Of a stretch of DNA of 64,000 nt, positions 21,151-30,760 are shown piece after piece. Made by a program: the position numbers and the translations under genes. The stretch lies in assembly GCA_033239125.1 (NCBI GenBank), contig BSWB01000006.1:33410001-33474000 (forward strand). The letters run 5' to 3'. How positions within the stretch are numbered: position 1 is the stretch's first letter; every line of letters begins with the position of its first letter. The stretch is from Fagopyrum homotropicum. Its lineage: Eukaryota > Streptophyta > Magnoliopsida > Caryophyllales > Polygonaceae. The notes beneath the pieces were generated by a model. It was not told the origin of the DNA. It did not search any database and saw only the letters and a list, made by a program, of their open reading frames with translations.

Positions 21151-21619
21151 AGAGGCTCGGGCATGTAGATGACGAATGCATAAATGACCATGCTAGAGAG
21201 TTTGGTTATCAAAGGATTCAACCGTTGCAATTGTTATATCTGAAATTCCACCAGTAAGGCCAAGTTGACAACAATGGTAGACAAGGTTGCACCCTTAGTG
21301 GTACTGAAGGAAAATAGGTAGAGATTGGATGATGGTAGGTAAGTCTTCCACAAAAGGATTGAGAGTCGGAGAAAAGAGAAAGATATATAGACAATGGAAG
21401 GGATTTGAACTCTATGCCTACAATGACGGTTAAACACAAAAGGGTGATTATTGGTTCCAAGGGATCGGCATGAGAGATGACATGTCTCTCTTGCAGGATC
21501 AATGAATATGCTGAGCTTCAATTTGCCAGAGATTGAGCAAGGGCCACATAGTTTCACGACTAGCTATGCTAGTGCGAGAGATGAAGGTTTTTTTGAGCGA
21601 GACAAAGAGTCGTAAGGTT
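21150..21619. other. Unassigned flanking DNA
   Basis: No gene, repeat or element recognised. It lies between copia C and the split RNase H-like fragment and may be the oldest DNA in the left half. Confidence 0.5.
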
Positions 21620-21798
21620 AGAATGGAAATTGTTCTTCATGTGCTTGCTTTGAAGGCAAGCTGGTATCGATGGAGGAGTTGGTGAGGCAGTCTCAGACGA
21701 TCCTGATGGAGGTCAATAAAGAGAGCTTGGTCCCGGGCTAGGACGTTGTCACTAAACCGGTGTCTAATCATCGGCGTTGGATGTGACCATGCAGTGGA
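21620..21798 (+). pseudogene. RNase H-like (RVT_3 type) fragment, upstream part, split by element D
   Basis: Plus-strand frame reads FEGKLVSMEELVRQSQTILM, then VVTKPVSNHRRWM up to the insertion of D. It resembles the segment before the RNase H-like domain found at the end of plant LINE RT proteins and stand-alone 'ribonuclease H protein' genes. It has two in-frame stops (TAG, TGA). The other part continues at 49536 after removing D and one GTGGA copy. It is a remnant. Confidence 0.7.
21794..21798. repeat. Target-site duplication of element D (left)
   Basis: GTGGA, identical to 49531-49535. Confidence 0.9.
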
Positions 21799-21955
21799 TA
21801 TAAGCTAATGATTCAAGCGTAGTTTTATTAACTTAACACAAATGCTATTTATACACAAACTGAATAATATCTTCTGTAGAGATTTGTGACTAACAATACC
21901 CTACTTTCTCTCTAACTAATGAATAGAAGAAGCTGTTAAGATATTATTGTTGACA
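21799..21955 (-). repeat. Element D 3' LTR
   Basis: 157 bp, element-strand ends TGTCAACAATAA and CTTATA (TG...TA). The adjoining PPT reads TTGAGGGGGAA on the element strand (21957-21967). Confidence 0.92.
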
Positions 21956-21967
21956 TTCCCCCTCAAG

Positions 21968-23933
21968 TGAAGCGTCGTGTGTAAGCTGTAACTTGCGCAA
22001 TAGTGAGTGAAACTTAGAATGAAGCAGTGGTTTGGTTAGGATATCACCTAGTTGATAATCAGTGGACACAAAACTTACTCGCAGCTGATGTCGCTTAACC
22101 TGTTCTCGAACGAAGTGGTATGCAAGAGCAATGTGTTTCATTCTCGAATGAAAGACCGGATTAGCAGAGAGCGAAGTAGCACCCAAATTGTCACAATAGA
22201 TGACCGGAGGTTGAGATGTGGCCTATTGAAGTTCTTTCAATAGTTGTGCAATCCACAGTATCTCAGACGTCGTGTCGGCTAAGGCCTTATATTCCGCTTC
22301 TGTTGAAGACCTAGCAACCTCTGTTTCCTGGAGCTCCAGCTAATAGGTGTAGTATCAATGCATATTATATATCCAGTGGTGGAGACATAATCGTCCTTAT
22401 CTCCTGCCTAGTCACCATCAGAAAATGCATGGAGATTGGTTGTAGGACTGCCAAAAATTTGAACACCCAAGTGTAACGAATCAACAAGATATCCGAGCAC
22501 CCTTTTCAGTGTAGTCCAGTGTGTAGTTGTTGGACGATGCATGTATTATGAAAGCTTATTCACGGAGTAGCCAACATCTGGGCGAGTTAAGTACAAGTAT
22601 TGCAAGCTCCCCACAAGCATCATGTAGTCTGTCGGAATAGGAAGTGGATGTGCAAAATTACCTGTTAGCAGATGCCCAGGTTGGAGTAGAGTGGAAAATT
22701 CTGGCTTAACATCACACATTCCGGCCTTGTCAAGGAGATCGAGAATGTATCATCATTGTGATAAAATCAAACCTTTAGTAGTGGGAGTGACTTCAACACC
22801 AAGAAAGTACTATAGCATGCCAAGGTCTTTAAGGGAAAATCGACGTGCTAGCAAGGTAATGAGATCTTCCAACCAAGTATTGTGGCTTCCAATTATGATT
22901 ATATCGTCGACATAGACGAGAATATAGATCACAACCTGAGCACTTGTTTATACAATCAAGGAGGCATGAGTAATCGATTTTGCAAAATCCAGGCTAAGAA
23001 GAAACAACCTTAACTCATTGTACCAAGCCCTAAGAGCCTGTTTAAAGCCATATATGGCTTTCTTGAGTTTGCAAATGTAGTTAGGATGATCTTTATCAAC
23101 AAATCCAAGCGGCTGACTCATATACACATCTTCAAACAAAGTGCGCTGCAAGAATGCGTTATTGATGTCGAGTTGGAAAAAGGCCACCCACTGGAGACAG
23201 CTAGGAGTAGAACAATCCTCACTATTACCGGTTTGATGACCGGGAAAGTGCGCTGCAAGAATGCGTTATTGATGTCGAGTTGGAAAAAAGGCCACCCATT
23301 GGAGACAACTAGGAGTAGAACAATCCTCAGTGTTACCGGTTTGATGACCGGGCTAATTATCTCGGTGTAGTCACAACTGGGACGTTGATGAAACCCCTTT
23401 GCAACCAGCCCCGCTTTGAACCTGTCAACCATACCATTCGGGATATATTTGATACGGTAAACCCATTTACATCCAACCAGATTTATATGTTCATTTGGTG
23501 GAACGAGATCCCAAGTCTTGTTCGAACACAGCGCATCGTATTCACACTACATATCCACTCGCCACTAAGGGTTCTTTAGGGCTTGGGTGATGGTTTTTGG
23601 TTCGTTCGGTTGCGTAGTGACAACAATAGCATGCAAGTTTAGCTTCTGGATGGGTTTTACAACATTATTTCTGGATCTTGTAACAACTCCTCGACATGAC
23701 GGTGGATTAGGGATAGGCTCAGTGATTGGTGGTCGTGGGAAAACAGTGGGTTCTGGTGAGGATTGAATGGGGGTGTGAGACTTGTTTGGTGAGCATGGTA
23801 GTGGTTGGGAAGATGAATGTCTGGATTTGGGTATAGGTTGGGTAGTGGAGGATGAATTGACAATGAGGATAGGTAAACCAAATTGGGCCCATTCTTGGGT
23901 AGGTGCCGATGATGCACTTGGGTCAGATTTCAT
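21968..23933 (-). pseudogene. Element D reverse transcriptase and RNase H
   Basis: Minus strand. A Pro/Ser-rich linker (23933-23580) leads into RT: CKWVYRIKYIPNG near 23470, AGLVAKGFHQ near 23400, FFQLDINNAFLQ (first catalytic Asp) near 23300, LKKAIYGFKQALRAWYN near 23050, and the YVDD box read through plus-strand 22890-22915. RNase H ends in the usual copia form HIALAYHFVREQVK...DILTKPL near 22150-22000. Broken by stops near 23560 and by a 107-bp tandem duplication (23141-23352) with a homopolymer frameshift inside the RT palm. Confidence 0.88.
23141..23352. repeat. 107-bp tandem duplication inside the RT gene of element D
   Basis: Units 23141-23247 and 23248-23352 both begin GTGCGCTGCAAGAATGCG and end in GGTTTGATGACCGGG. 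They differ by a few substitutions and by one A in a homopolymer (five versus six), which shifts the frame. The unit encodes the RT motif around LDINNAFLQ. Confidence 0.95.
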
Positions 23934-23987
23934 GCGACTATAAGGGAACTCATCTTCGACGAATCTAACATAACGGGATGTATAGAC

Positions 23988-25202
23988 TCATTCAGTTAAC
24001 GGATGAAGGCATTGGTAAGCACTTTGAGTAGAGAAATGCCCAATGAACACACATGGGATTGATTTGGGCTCAAGTTTGTGTCTTGTGTAAGGCTTGAGCC
24101 ACAGGAAACAAAGACACCCAAAATTTTTCAGTTTAGTGTAATTAGGTGGTACTTTGATGAGGTTTTGATAGGGAGTGGAAAAACTATGGGTAGGAGAGGG
24201 TAAACGATTGATGAGGTAGGTAGACATGATTATGGCCAAAGGCCAATGATCTAAGGGAATGGAAGCATGTGTTAGAAGAGCAAGTCTAGTTTCAACAATG
24301 TGTCGATGCTTCCTTTCGGCAAGACCATTGTGCTCCGGCGTGTGAGGAGGAGATGTGAGATGAGTCATACCATGATCTCCTAGGAAGGATCGAAGAGACA
24401 CATATTCGCCCCCATTGTCTGAATAAATTTTTTTGATTTTTTGTTGAAAGTAGTTTTCAACCAAGGTTTTAAAGCGTATGAAAGTGTGTCTGGTTTCAGA
24501 TTTGAACTTAAGAGGATATAACCAAGTATACTTGGTATAGAGACCTACAAAAATCACGTAGTATTTAAACCCATCGAAAGAAGCAATAAGGGAACTCCAA
24601 ACATCACTAAAAACTACTTCAAGAGGTTTAGTCGAGACAATATAAGATGTGTGAAAGGGAAGTTTGTGTGTTTTATTCAAGTTATAAGACATACAATCCG
24701 TCTGATGAAAAAGACTACAACCTAGATTAACACTTGTATTGAGGATATTGAAAGCTTCAGTGGAAGGATGTCCAAGCTTATGATGCATGGACGAAGGTGT
24801 GACCCGAACTGCATTGTTAACCATAGGATTTATTTGAGGCCAGATATAGAATCCATTAACACATGGTCCCCTAAGAATTGTTTTGTTGGTTTTGAGATCC
24901 TGCAAAATGAAACCATAAGATGAAAAGACAACGGAGTAAGAAGTGTCATGTGTGAGTTTAGAGATTAACACTATGTTCATTGTCATAGTAGGAACACACA
25001 AAACATTAGACAGAGGAACATTATTTGTAGTGACCTTAGTGGAACCAATATGTGTGATATGAAGACCCTTACCATTTCCAACTATCATCTCGTCCTCACA
25101 ATTGTAGGGATAATGAAGTGTGAGGTTATTGAGATCATTTGTCACGTGATGGGAAGCACCACTGTCAACTAACCAAGGTGAGGTGGATGTTTGGGTCGTC
25201 AC
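23988..25202 (-). CDS. Element D protease and integrase (intact 404-codon segment)
   Basis: Minus strand, open throughout. Protease active site WLVDSGASHHVTND near residue 10-20, then pre-integrase HHKLGHPSTEAF at about 145. The integrase core has PLEVVFSDVWSS (Asp 1, about 200), KIYSDNGGEYVS (Asp 2, about 265) and HTPEHNGLAERKHRHIVE (Glu, about 295), then YLINRLPSP and the C-terminal FGCLCFLWLKPYTRHKLEPKS...CVFIGH. All catalytic residues are present. It is a polyprotein segment, not a stand-alone gene: gag lies upstream and RT downstream after a stop, so the Met at 25202 is not the true start. Confidence 0.92.
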   Translation of the reverse strand: MTTQTSTSPWLVDSGASHHVTNDLNNLTLHYPYNCEDEMIVGNGKGLHITHIGSTKVTTNNVPLSNVLCVPTMTMNIVLISKLTHDTSYSVVFSSYGFILQDLKTNKTILRGPCVNGFYIWPQINPMVNNAVRVTPSSMHHKLGHPSTEAFNILNTSVNLGCSLFHQTDCMSYNLNKTHKLPFHTSYIVSTKPLEVVFSDVWSSLIASFDGFKYYVIFVGLYTKYTWLYPLKFKSETRHTFIRFKTLVENYFQQKIKKIYSDNGGEYVSLRSFLGDHGMTHLTSPPHTPEHNGLAERKHRHIVETRLALLTHASIPLDHWPLAIIMSTYLINRLPSPTHSFSTPYQNLIKVPPNYTKLKNFGCLCFLWLKPYTRHKLEPKSIPCVFIGHFSTQSAYQCLHPLTE

Positions 25203-25488
25203 AGTAATCGTTTGATGAGTCGGTAAGGAAGGAAATCATGCCAAAGAAGGCACCTCTAAGGTCGGATGAAGTGACCTATAAGCCCTACATTGAGCCAATA
25301 CATGGCCAATTTGACAACACCACTGGCAACATCCTTTGAAGGGTTTAGGTTCACTGGTGGGGTGGGATTAGGTTTGTTGAGTGTACTCTTGGTTTGGTTG
25401 CTGGGCAGGACGACTGGATGCAGTGTGGGACTGAGTAGTCTGTGGAAATGTAGTATAATTAGACTTACCATTGTTCTTCCAAGACTTT
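25203..25488 (-). pseudogene. Element D gag C-terminus with CCHC zinc knuckle
   Basis: Minus-strand sequence just after the E insertion. It contains CQWCCQIGHVLAQC (25286-25330), a CX2CX4HX4C nucleic-acid-binding knuckle, preceded by Gln/Thr-rich sequence. It belongs to the gag begun at 49340. Frames are broken before the protease. Confidence 0.8.
25484..25488. repeat. Target-site duplication of element E (left)
   Basis: ACTTT, identical to 48651-48655. Confidence 0.92.
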
Positions 25489-26004
25489 TGAAGAATCGGT
25501 AGGTGAAATAAAAGATTAATAAATACTCTAGAAGGGGGGCTGAATAGAGTATGAGAACTTTTCGCAAAACCAATATCAAGGCCTTGAAACTCCTTTCAAG
25601 GGCCTTGATGTCGATCTGAGCTCTTTGTGACACACTTTGATTTCAAGGGCTTTGAAACTGATTTCAAGGGCTTTGAAACTGATTTCAAGGGCCTTGACGT
25701 TGTTCACCTGTAAAACAAAGTTAGTCACAATAAAGCAGATAAAGTGCGGAATGTAAAAGATCGACACAAAGATATGTTTATGAAATTTGGCTCTCAATAG
25801 CCTACTCTCCGTCCCAGGGTATAACCTTAGGATCTAACTATCTATTATCAGCTTCAAAGATTCCTAGATACAAACTAGAAGAAATCCCCTTCTTCTCTCA
25901 CTCTAGCCAATGCTACGATCTAGCTTCAACTCTTCACTTTGCTATAATAGACTAGTTACTTCGCAGAGTAACAAAACCTTCGAGTATAACGCTCTTTAGA
26001 TATG
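25489..26004 (-). repeat. Element E 3' LTR, part 1
   Basis: Begins TGAAGAATCGG and contains repeated TTTCAAGGGC/CTTGAAA motifs around CAAGGCCTTG. Ends at the F insertion in ...TTTAGATATG. Confidence 0.93.
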
Positions 26005-27778
26005 TGATGACATGATTTATGACACTAGTTTAGGCACTTTTTTATATCGTTTTCCTTTCCATTCATGCATGTTTCCGCATTAGTTCATGACGTTTACGCT
26101 CAATTCATGCATATTGTCGAAGGACGTCTACACGAACTTTGGTCGGTTTTGTAGGTATTTTGGGGAGCTTTTGGACTTAATCGATAGATTTGAGGATCAT
26201 TCCTTGTGGTGGCACACTTCCGGACTCTTTAAGGAACAAGCTAGGAGCAAAGGAGAAAACTAAAGACCTTGTTGGTGCATGTCTCGCACCAACTCATGAC
26301 TTTGTGATCCAAAGATAGCTGAGCTGTAGGAACCACGGCCCAGAGACCAAAATCTCGATCGTGGTTTTGGCCGTGGTTTTGTCTGGACAACTTTGACACG
26401 TACCCACGATCTCTTTGTCCATCCCTTGCTCTTGGTGGAGTATTTAAGTGGTCCTGTAGGCTGATTTGAGGATCTTCTTCCCTTTTTGGACCCTTCTCCT
26501 CTAGCATCTTCCCCAACACTCTTCCATTGTAACCTTTCTTCCAAGCGCCCTTGTGGGTGTTCTTGGAAGAGATTAGTGTAGATTTTAGTTTTAAAGTGAG
26601 ATTTGAGTGGTTTTGACTGAGGTTTCCCTTGTTGATACTTTGGAGCTGCATCTTGGACCCTTTGTAAGACTTGGTAACTTCTATTCTAGCTTTATAATGT
26701 CTTTTCATTGGTTCATTCTTCATGATCTAGCTATGACTTGCAAGCATGCTCTATTTATGAAGTTTGATCTTGAAATGTATGTTGTTAGCTGAGTAGATGT
26801 GATTCTAGGGTAAAGAAATGATGTTTATGCTTTGGACTATGATTGTATGGACTTCCAAGTTAGCTTAGGATGGATTTGTGTTCGAAACCCCAACTCAGAC
26901 CCAAACCACGGCTTGTTCTTCATACTTCCACGGCCGTGGTTTCCATGATCCACCTGTGGTTTGCTCTGTTGTGCTTGTACTGATGAATCTGGATGTTTGG
27001 ATGTAGATGTGTTGAAATCCTAGCATTTGTTGAGCCTAATCTAGCTTGGGGTGACCTATTGTTAGCAACCTATTTGAGGAATGAGACTTATCCGGTAATT
27101 TCCTCTCTTAGATACATAAGATGATGAACTCTAGGTAGTAGTGAGCCAAAAAAACCGCTATTAGATTGAGTGTGCTAGGATCGTTGCCTAAGACTTACCT
27201 TTTCCGAGACTTACCCGGTAAGGAGGGGTTTGACCCTTAGGTAGTGGCCGGTTTGTGTAGAATTCCCGTCCTTAGGTTCCTTGAGACTTACCTGGTAATA
27301 GGATCTTAGGTTCGAGAGTAGTGGAGCATGAGACTTATCCGGTAATTGATCCCATTGGAGAAACACCCAACTGCGAACAACCGCAGCTTTCCTTTGATCT
27401 TTAGATGCATGAGTCCATTGTCATAATCGGAATTCCGAATCTCTAGATTCCAAATTTCTTACCTCTTATCACCTATCCTTGTGTTTGTGTGTTTGTTTGT
27501 TTTTTTGTGTTGATATATTTGTGCTCATTGTTGATCACCCAAAACCAACCAAAAATATTGTGTTTTGCACTTTCTTTATTCCTCATCTCATCTTAGTTTA
27601 GATTTGCACTATCTTTGATCATTGAATGACTTGATTTCACCTCAGTCCTTGTGTTCGACCTCGGAATACTTTCCTTCCTACATAATGATCCGTACACTGC
27701 GGGTTTCGCTAGGTAGTTTAGGATTTTAGATCGAGTTTATAAATGTAAAGCTTTTTGTGCTACATCCCTAGCGTAACA
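26005..27778 (+). repeat. Element F 5' LTR
   Basis: 1774 bp. Four GAGACTTA(C/T)CCGGTAA motifs start at 27083, 27206, 27283 and 27330. CCACGG...CCGTGG motifs lie at 26331-26385 and, as the full palindrome CCACGGCCGTGG, at 26928-26939. A TATTTAAG box near 26440 is a possible promoter. Confidence 0.95.
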
Positions 27779-27784
27779 AGTTTT

Positions 27785-27802
27785 TGGCGCCATTGCCGGG
27801 GA
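27785..27802 (+). other. Primer-binding site of element F (tRNA-Asp type)
   Basis: TGGCGCCATTGCCGGGGA, one mismatch to the tRNA-Asp complement. Confidence 0.92.
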
Positions 27803-27854
27803 CTAGGTCTAGATTAAGTCATTTGATTTTGATTGTTCATAGCGTTTATCTTTC

Positions 27855-29036
27855 TTGTTACCTTTGATCTTGTGTTGTTTTTGTCTTTGCCTTTCCATAT
27901 TTTCCTTGGATGGATTGTACTTCCAAGACGACCTTGACAACATGGAGTATGAGGAGTGGATGGAAAACCAAGATCTAGGACCTCTCCATGATGAGTTTGA
28001 GTATTGGGAGGAGTTTAATGCCTATCACGAGTCCCATGATCAAGCTCACATGACTACATTGCATTATGTGGAACTTCACCATCAACCTCACAATGACCGA
28101 TTGGAATCAATGCTAGAAGAAATATTGAGGAAGATGGATGATCTAGAAAGTAACCTCGCTTCCATTTCGAGTGCCCACATGGTGCTTGAAGCGGAAGTAT
28201 TTCAACAAGAGGAGGTTCACCATAAGGAGATCCAAGAATTGCCCGATCCAACCATAACCAATAGAGATCTTGAGGAAGAGTTCAATGACGCTCGGGAGCA
28301 ATTGTGGCTAAGGGATTTGGCCCTGGAGGATGTAAGAAGATTGAATGTTGAGAGAGAAGAACAATTGAGGAGGGAGATTGAGGAGATTAGGCATGCTCTT
28401 ATGCTAGGAGATCCTACCATCCTTCAAGGCTTACCTCCACCTCCTTCACCTTTGGAGGAGTGCAATGAAGTACTGTCACCCCTGGACATCCTTGCCCTCA
28501 ACCCCGGAACCACACTTGAAGAGCTCACGAGGGAGGAAGAAAACAGAAAGAACCACGGCCCAGAGGGCCAATTCCACGCCCGTGGATTTGATCTTTGCCC
28601 GTGGTTTTGTGCAGAGAACCCTGAGTTGACTTTAACTCCTTCCAACCTTTTCTTGCTTTCCTGGAGTACACACGAAGAGTGGAGTCCCTTTCCTAAGGAA
28701 TTTCCCATGTTGAATGAAGGAAGCAAGCATGATGGACCCATGATGGTTATGAAGCACTTTAATGGAGAATTCTTTCCAAGAATCGGCTTTCTTCGGATCA
28801 TAGAGGATGAGGATGACAAGCATTTCACCGGTGTGACCGTGGAGCACAAATTTTCTAAGTATGGGGTGACCCCTATGGTTGCAGCTCCATACTATCATCA
28901 AGGAAGCGGTGATGAAGGAGTCTACTACTCACCGGTGAAGAAAGAACTTAAAGCTTTTTGGGCATCAAGTGGCCCGTGCTTGTCATTATGGATGCCGGAA
29001 AGCGATGATTGCTTGGACTCCTCAAGCAAACCATGA
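27855..29036 (+). CDS. Element F chimeric ORF: acidic coiled-coil protein with integrase-like remnant
   Basis: 393 codons, intact. The first Met begins a hydrophobic stretch (LPLILCCFCLCLSIF); an alternative start is MEYEEWMENQDLG at 27942. Residues 90-195 are charged heptad-rich coiled coil (LEEEFNDAREQLWLRDLAL, EEQLRREIEEIRHAL). A linker encoded by the family's CCACGG-type motif lies near 235-255. Around residue 335-365, KYGVTPMVAAPYYHQGSG... followed by VKKELKAFW resembles the integrase stretch KYGVTHKVATPYHPQTSG...NREIKAIL of B, with the catalytic Glu context lost. I do not recognise it as any complete protein. It sits where gag would be. Element I has a related, decayed ORF. Confidence 0.75.
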   Translation: MLPLILCCFCLCLSIFSLDGLYFQDDLDNMEYEEWMENQDLGPLHDEFEYWEEFNAYHESHDQAHMTTLHYVELHHQPHNDRLESMLEEILRKMDDLESNLASISSAHMVLEAEVFQQEEVHHKEIQELPDPTITNRDLEEEFNDAREQLWLRDLALEDVRRLNVEREEQLRREIEEIRHALMLGDPTILQGLPPPPSPLEECNEVLSPLDILALNPGTTLEELTREEENRKNHGPEGQFHARGFDLCPWFCAENPELTLTPSNLFLLSWSTHEEWSPFPKEFPMLNEGSKHDGPMMVMKHFNGEFFPRIGFLRIIEDEDDKHFTGVTVEHKFSKYGVTPMVAAPYYHQGSGDEGVYYSPVKKELKAFWASSGPCLSLWMPESDDCLDSSSKP

Positions 29037-29099
29037 TATTTGAGGTGGATTGACATATCCACGGAGTTTGGTCAAGCTAATGACCTAAAAGAAGCGCTT

Positions 29100-29117
29100 C
29101 TTGGGAGGCAACCCAAG
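29100..29117 (+). other. Conserved hairpin downstream of the ORF (element F)
   Basis: CTTGGG-AGGCAA-CCCAAG, preceded by AAGCGCTT, as in B and G. Confidence 0.8.
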
Positions 29118-30760
29118 GGTAACAACTCTTCCACTTTTCTTTTTCGTTTTTGCTTTTGCTTTTGTTTTCGTGTTTTGTGTTTGTGTGGTAGATTTTAGGT
29201 AATAAGGAAGCCTTGCAAGACGAGTTGATGATGATGGTCCCGTTTTCAACCATGGGTGGAGCGGACGTGAGACTTGGACGGCTTAAGGTGTCTTTGAGAG
29301 GTGGAAGAGCTCCCATCTCGCATACACCTTGGCGCGGGTCTCGACGCCGGAATGACTATGAAGAGCTCTCTACCATGCTTGATCGATCATCCGCACCACC
29401 ACTCCACATGAGTGAACCAAAATACCGAAAACACTACATTTTTACATTGTGAGGACTTCTTTCACTTTTCTTTACTTGATTTGTACATTGGGGACAATGT
29501 GATTTTAAGTATGGGGTGGGGTTTTCATGATTCTTAGCATGACATGATCGCATCTAGGATAGTTTCGTTTTATTGTCAAATTGTCTCTTTTCATGTTTTG
29601 CATTGTACATATATATTTCAAAATTCCAAAAAATCAAAAAATTTTAAAATTTTTTGGTGCTTCTAGGTTTGGATATGACCCTAATGATGAATCTTGTTTT
29701 GTGGATTGGCTATGGATGGCCTTGTGTGTTGAATGGATTTATGCATATGTGGACTTGAATACTTCTCTTGAATCCTATGCATGAATTGTGATTATGATGC
29801 TTGCCTTGATTGGATTGAGAATTGATAGTCGAAATTACATGCTAGTTCTTACACATCATCTAGGAATGATTAAGGCAATTCATCTCTCTTCTTCTCATCT
29901 TGATCATGTTGTTTGAGCACCTCACTTGATTAAAAATTTGACGTCTTTTGACCTATCCGGGAATAGGAGCATGCTATTGTGTTGACGTGTGTGAAAAGCA
30001 AGTATGGGGTGGTGAAGTTGGTGTATGAATGTTGCGAATGAAGTTGTTGAAAATGTGTTGTGAAAAGTGTAGAAAAATAGGTTTGGGGACTTTGGTTTTG
30101 ATGACGAGTAACTCGGCACTATTCACATAATCGGGTGTTTGTGTCTTGTCAAAGTCGGATAAACCGAATGTCCTAACGAGCCTTGGTATGTGTGCCCGGT
30201 GTGAGGCACCTCGAAAAAAACCGAGGTCCGCTAATCACCAAGGTTTCGGATTTTGTTCACCAATGCCATTGTCTCAAAAATAAGTGATAGAAAATGAAAA
30301 AAAAAAGAAAAGAAGGAGAAAATACACTTTGGTGGATGATGTTTAAATTTAAAAGTTGTGGTTGTTTAGTTCCTATCCCGGATTTGCACCACATGACCTC
30401 AGAATATTCCCACCTTATCATCACGTTTCTCGGACTCTTCTTTCCTAAGTCCTTGTGACCTATTTGCATATGTGTATGACTTAGTGATCTAGATTGGATA
30501 TTCTCATGATCATCTTGACTTCATCATTTTTACCTTTCATGCATGCTTTCGAGTTAAGTATGATTGTCTTTCCGTGCCTTCATTCATTTAATACATGATT
30601 GCTTGTCCATTGCCATGAAACGTGACTATGAAGGTGATCCATCTTTAGAAGCACAATTCCAAAAAAATTTTCTATTTTTACGCATTCATAAATCATGCCA
30701 TCTCGTAGCCTATAGTTGAACCTTGCTCGGGGACGAGCAAGTGGCACGTATGGGGTATTT
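29118..30760 (+). other. Element F 3' untranslated region
   Basis: No gene recognised. It contains an internal PPT-like AAGTATGGGGTGGGG (29506-29520), a further AAGTATGGGGTGG near 30000, a hairpin CTTGCTCG-GGGA-CGAGCAAG (30722-30741), and the terminal PPT GTATGGGGTATTT (30748-30760). Confidence 0.8.
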
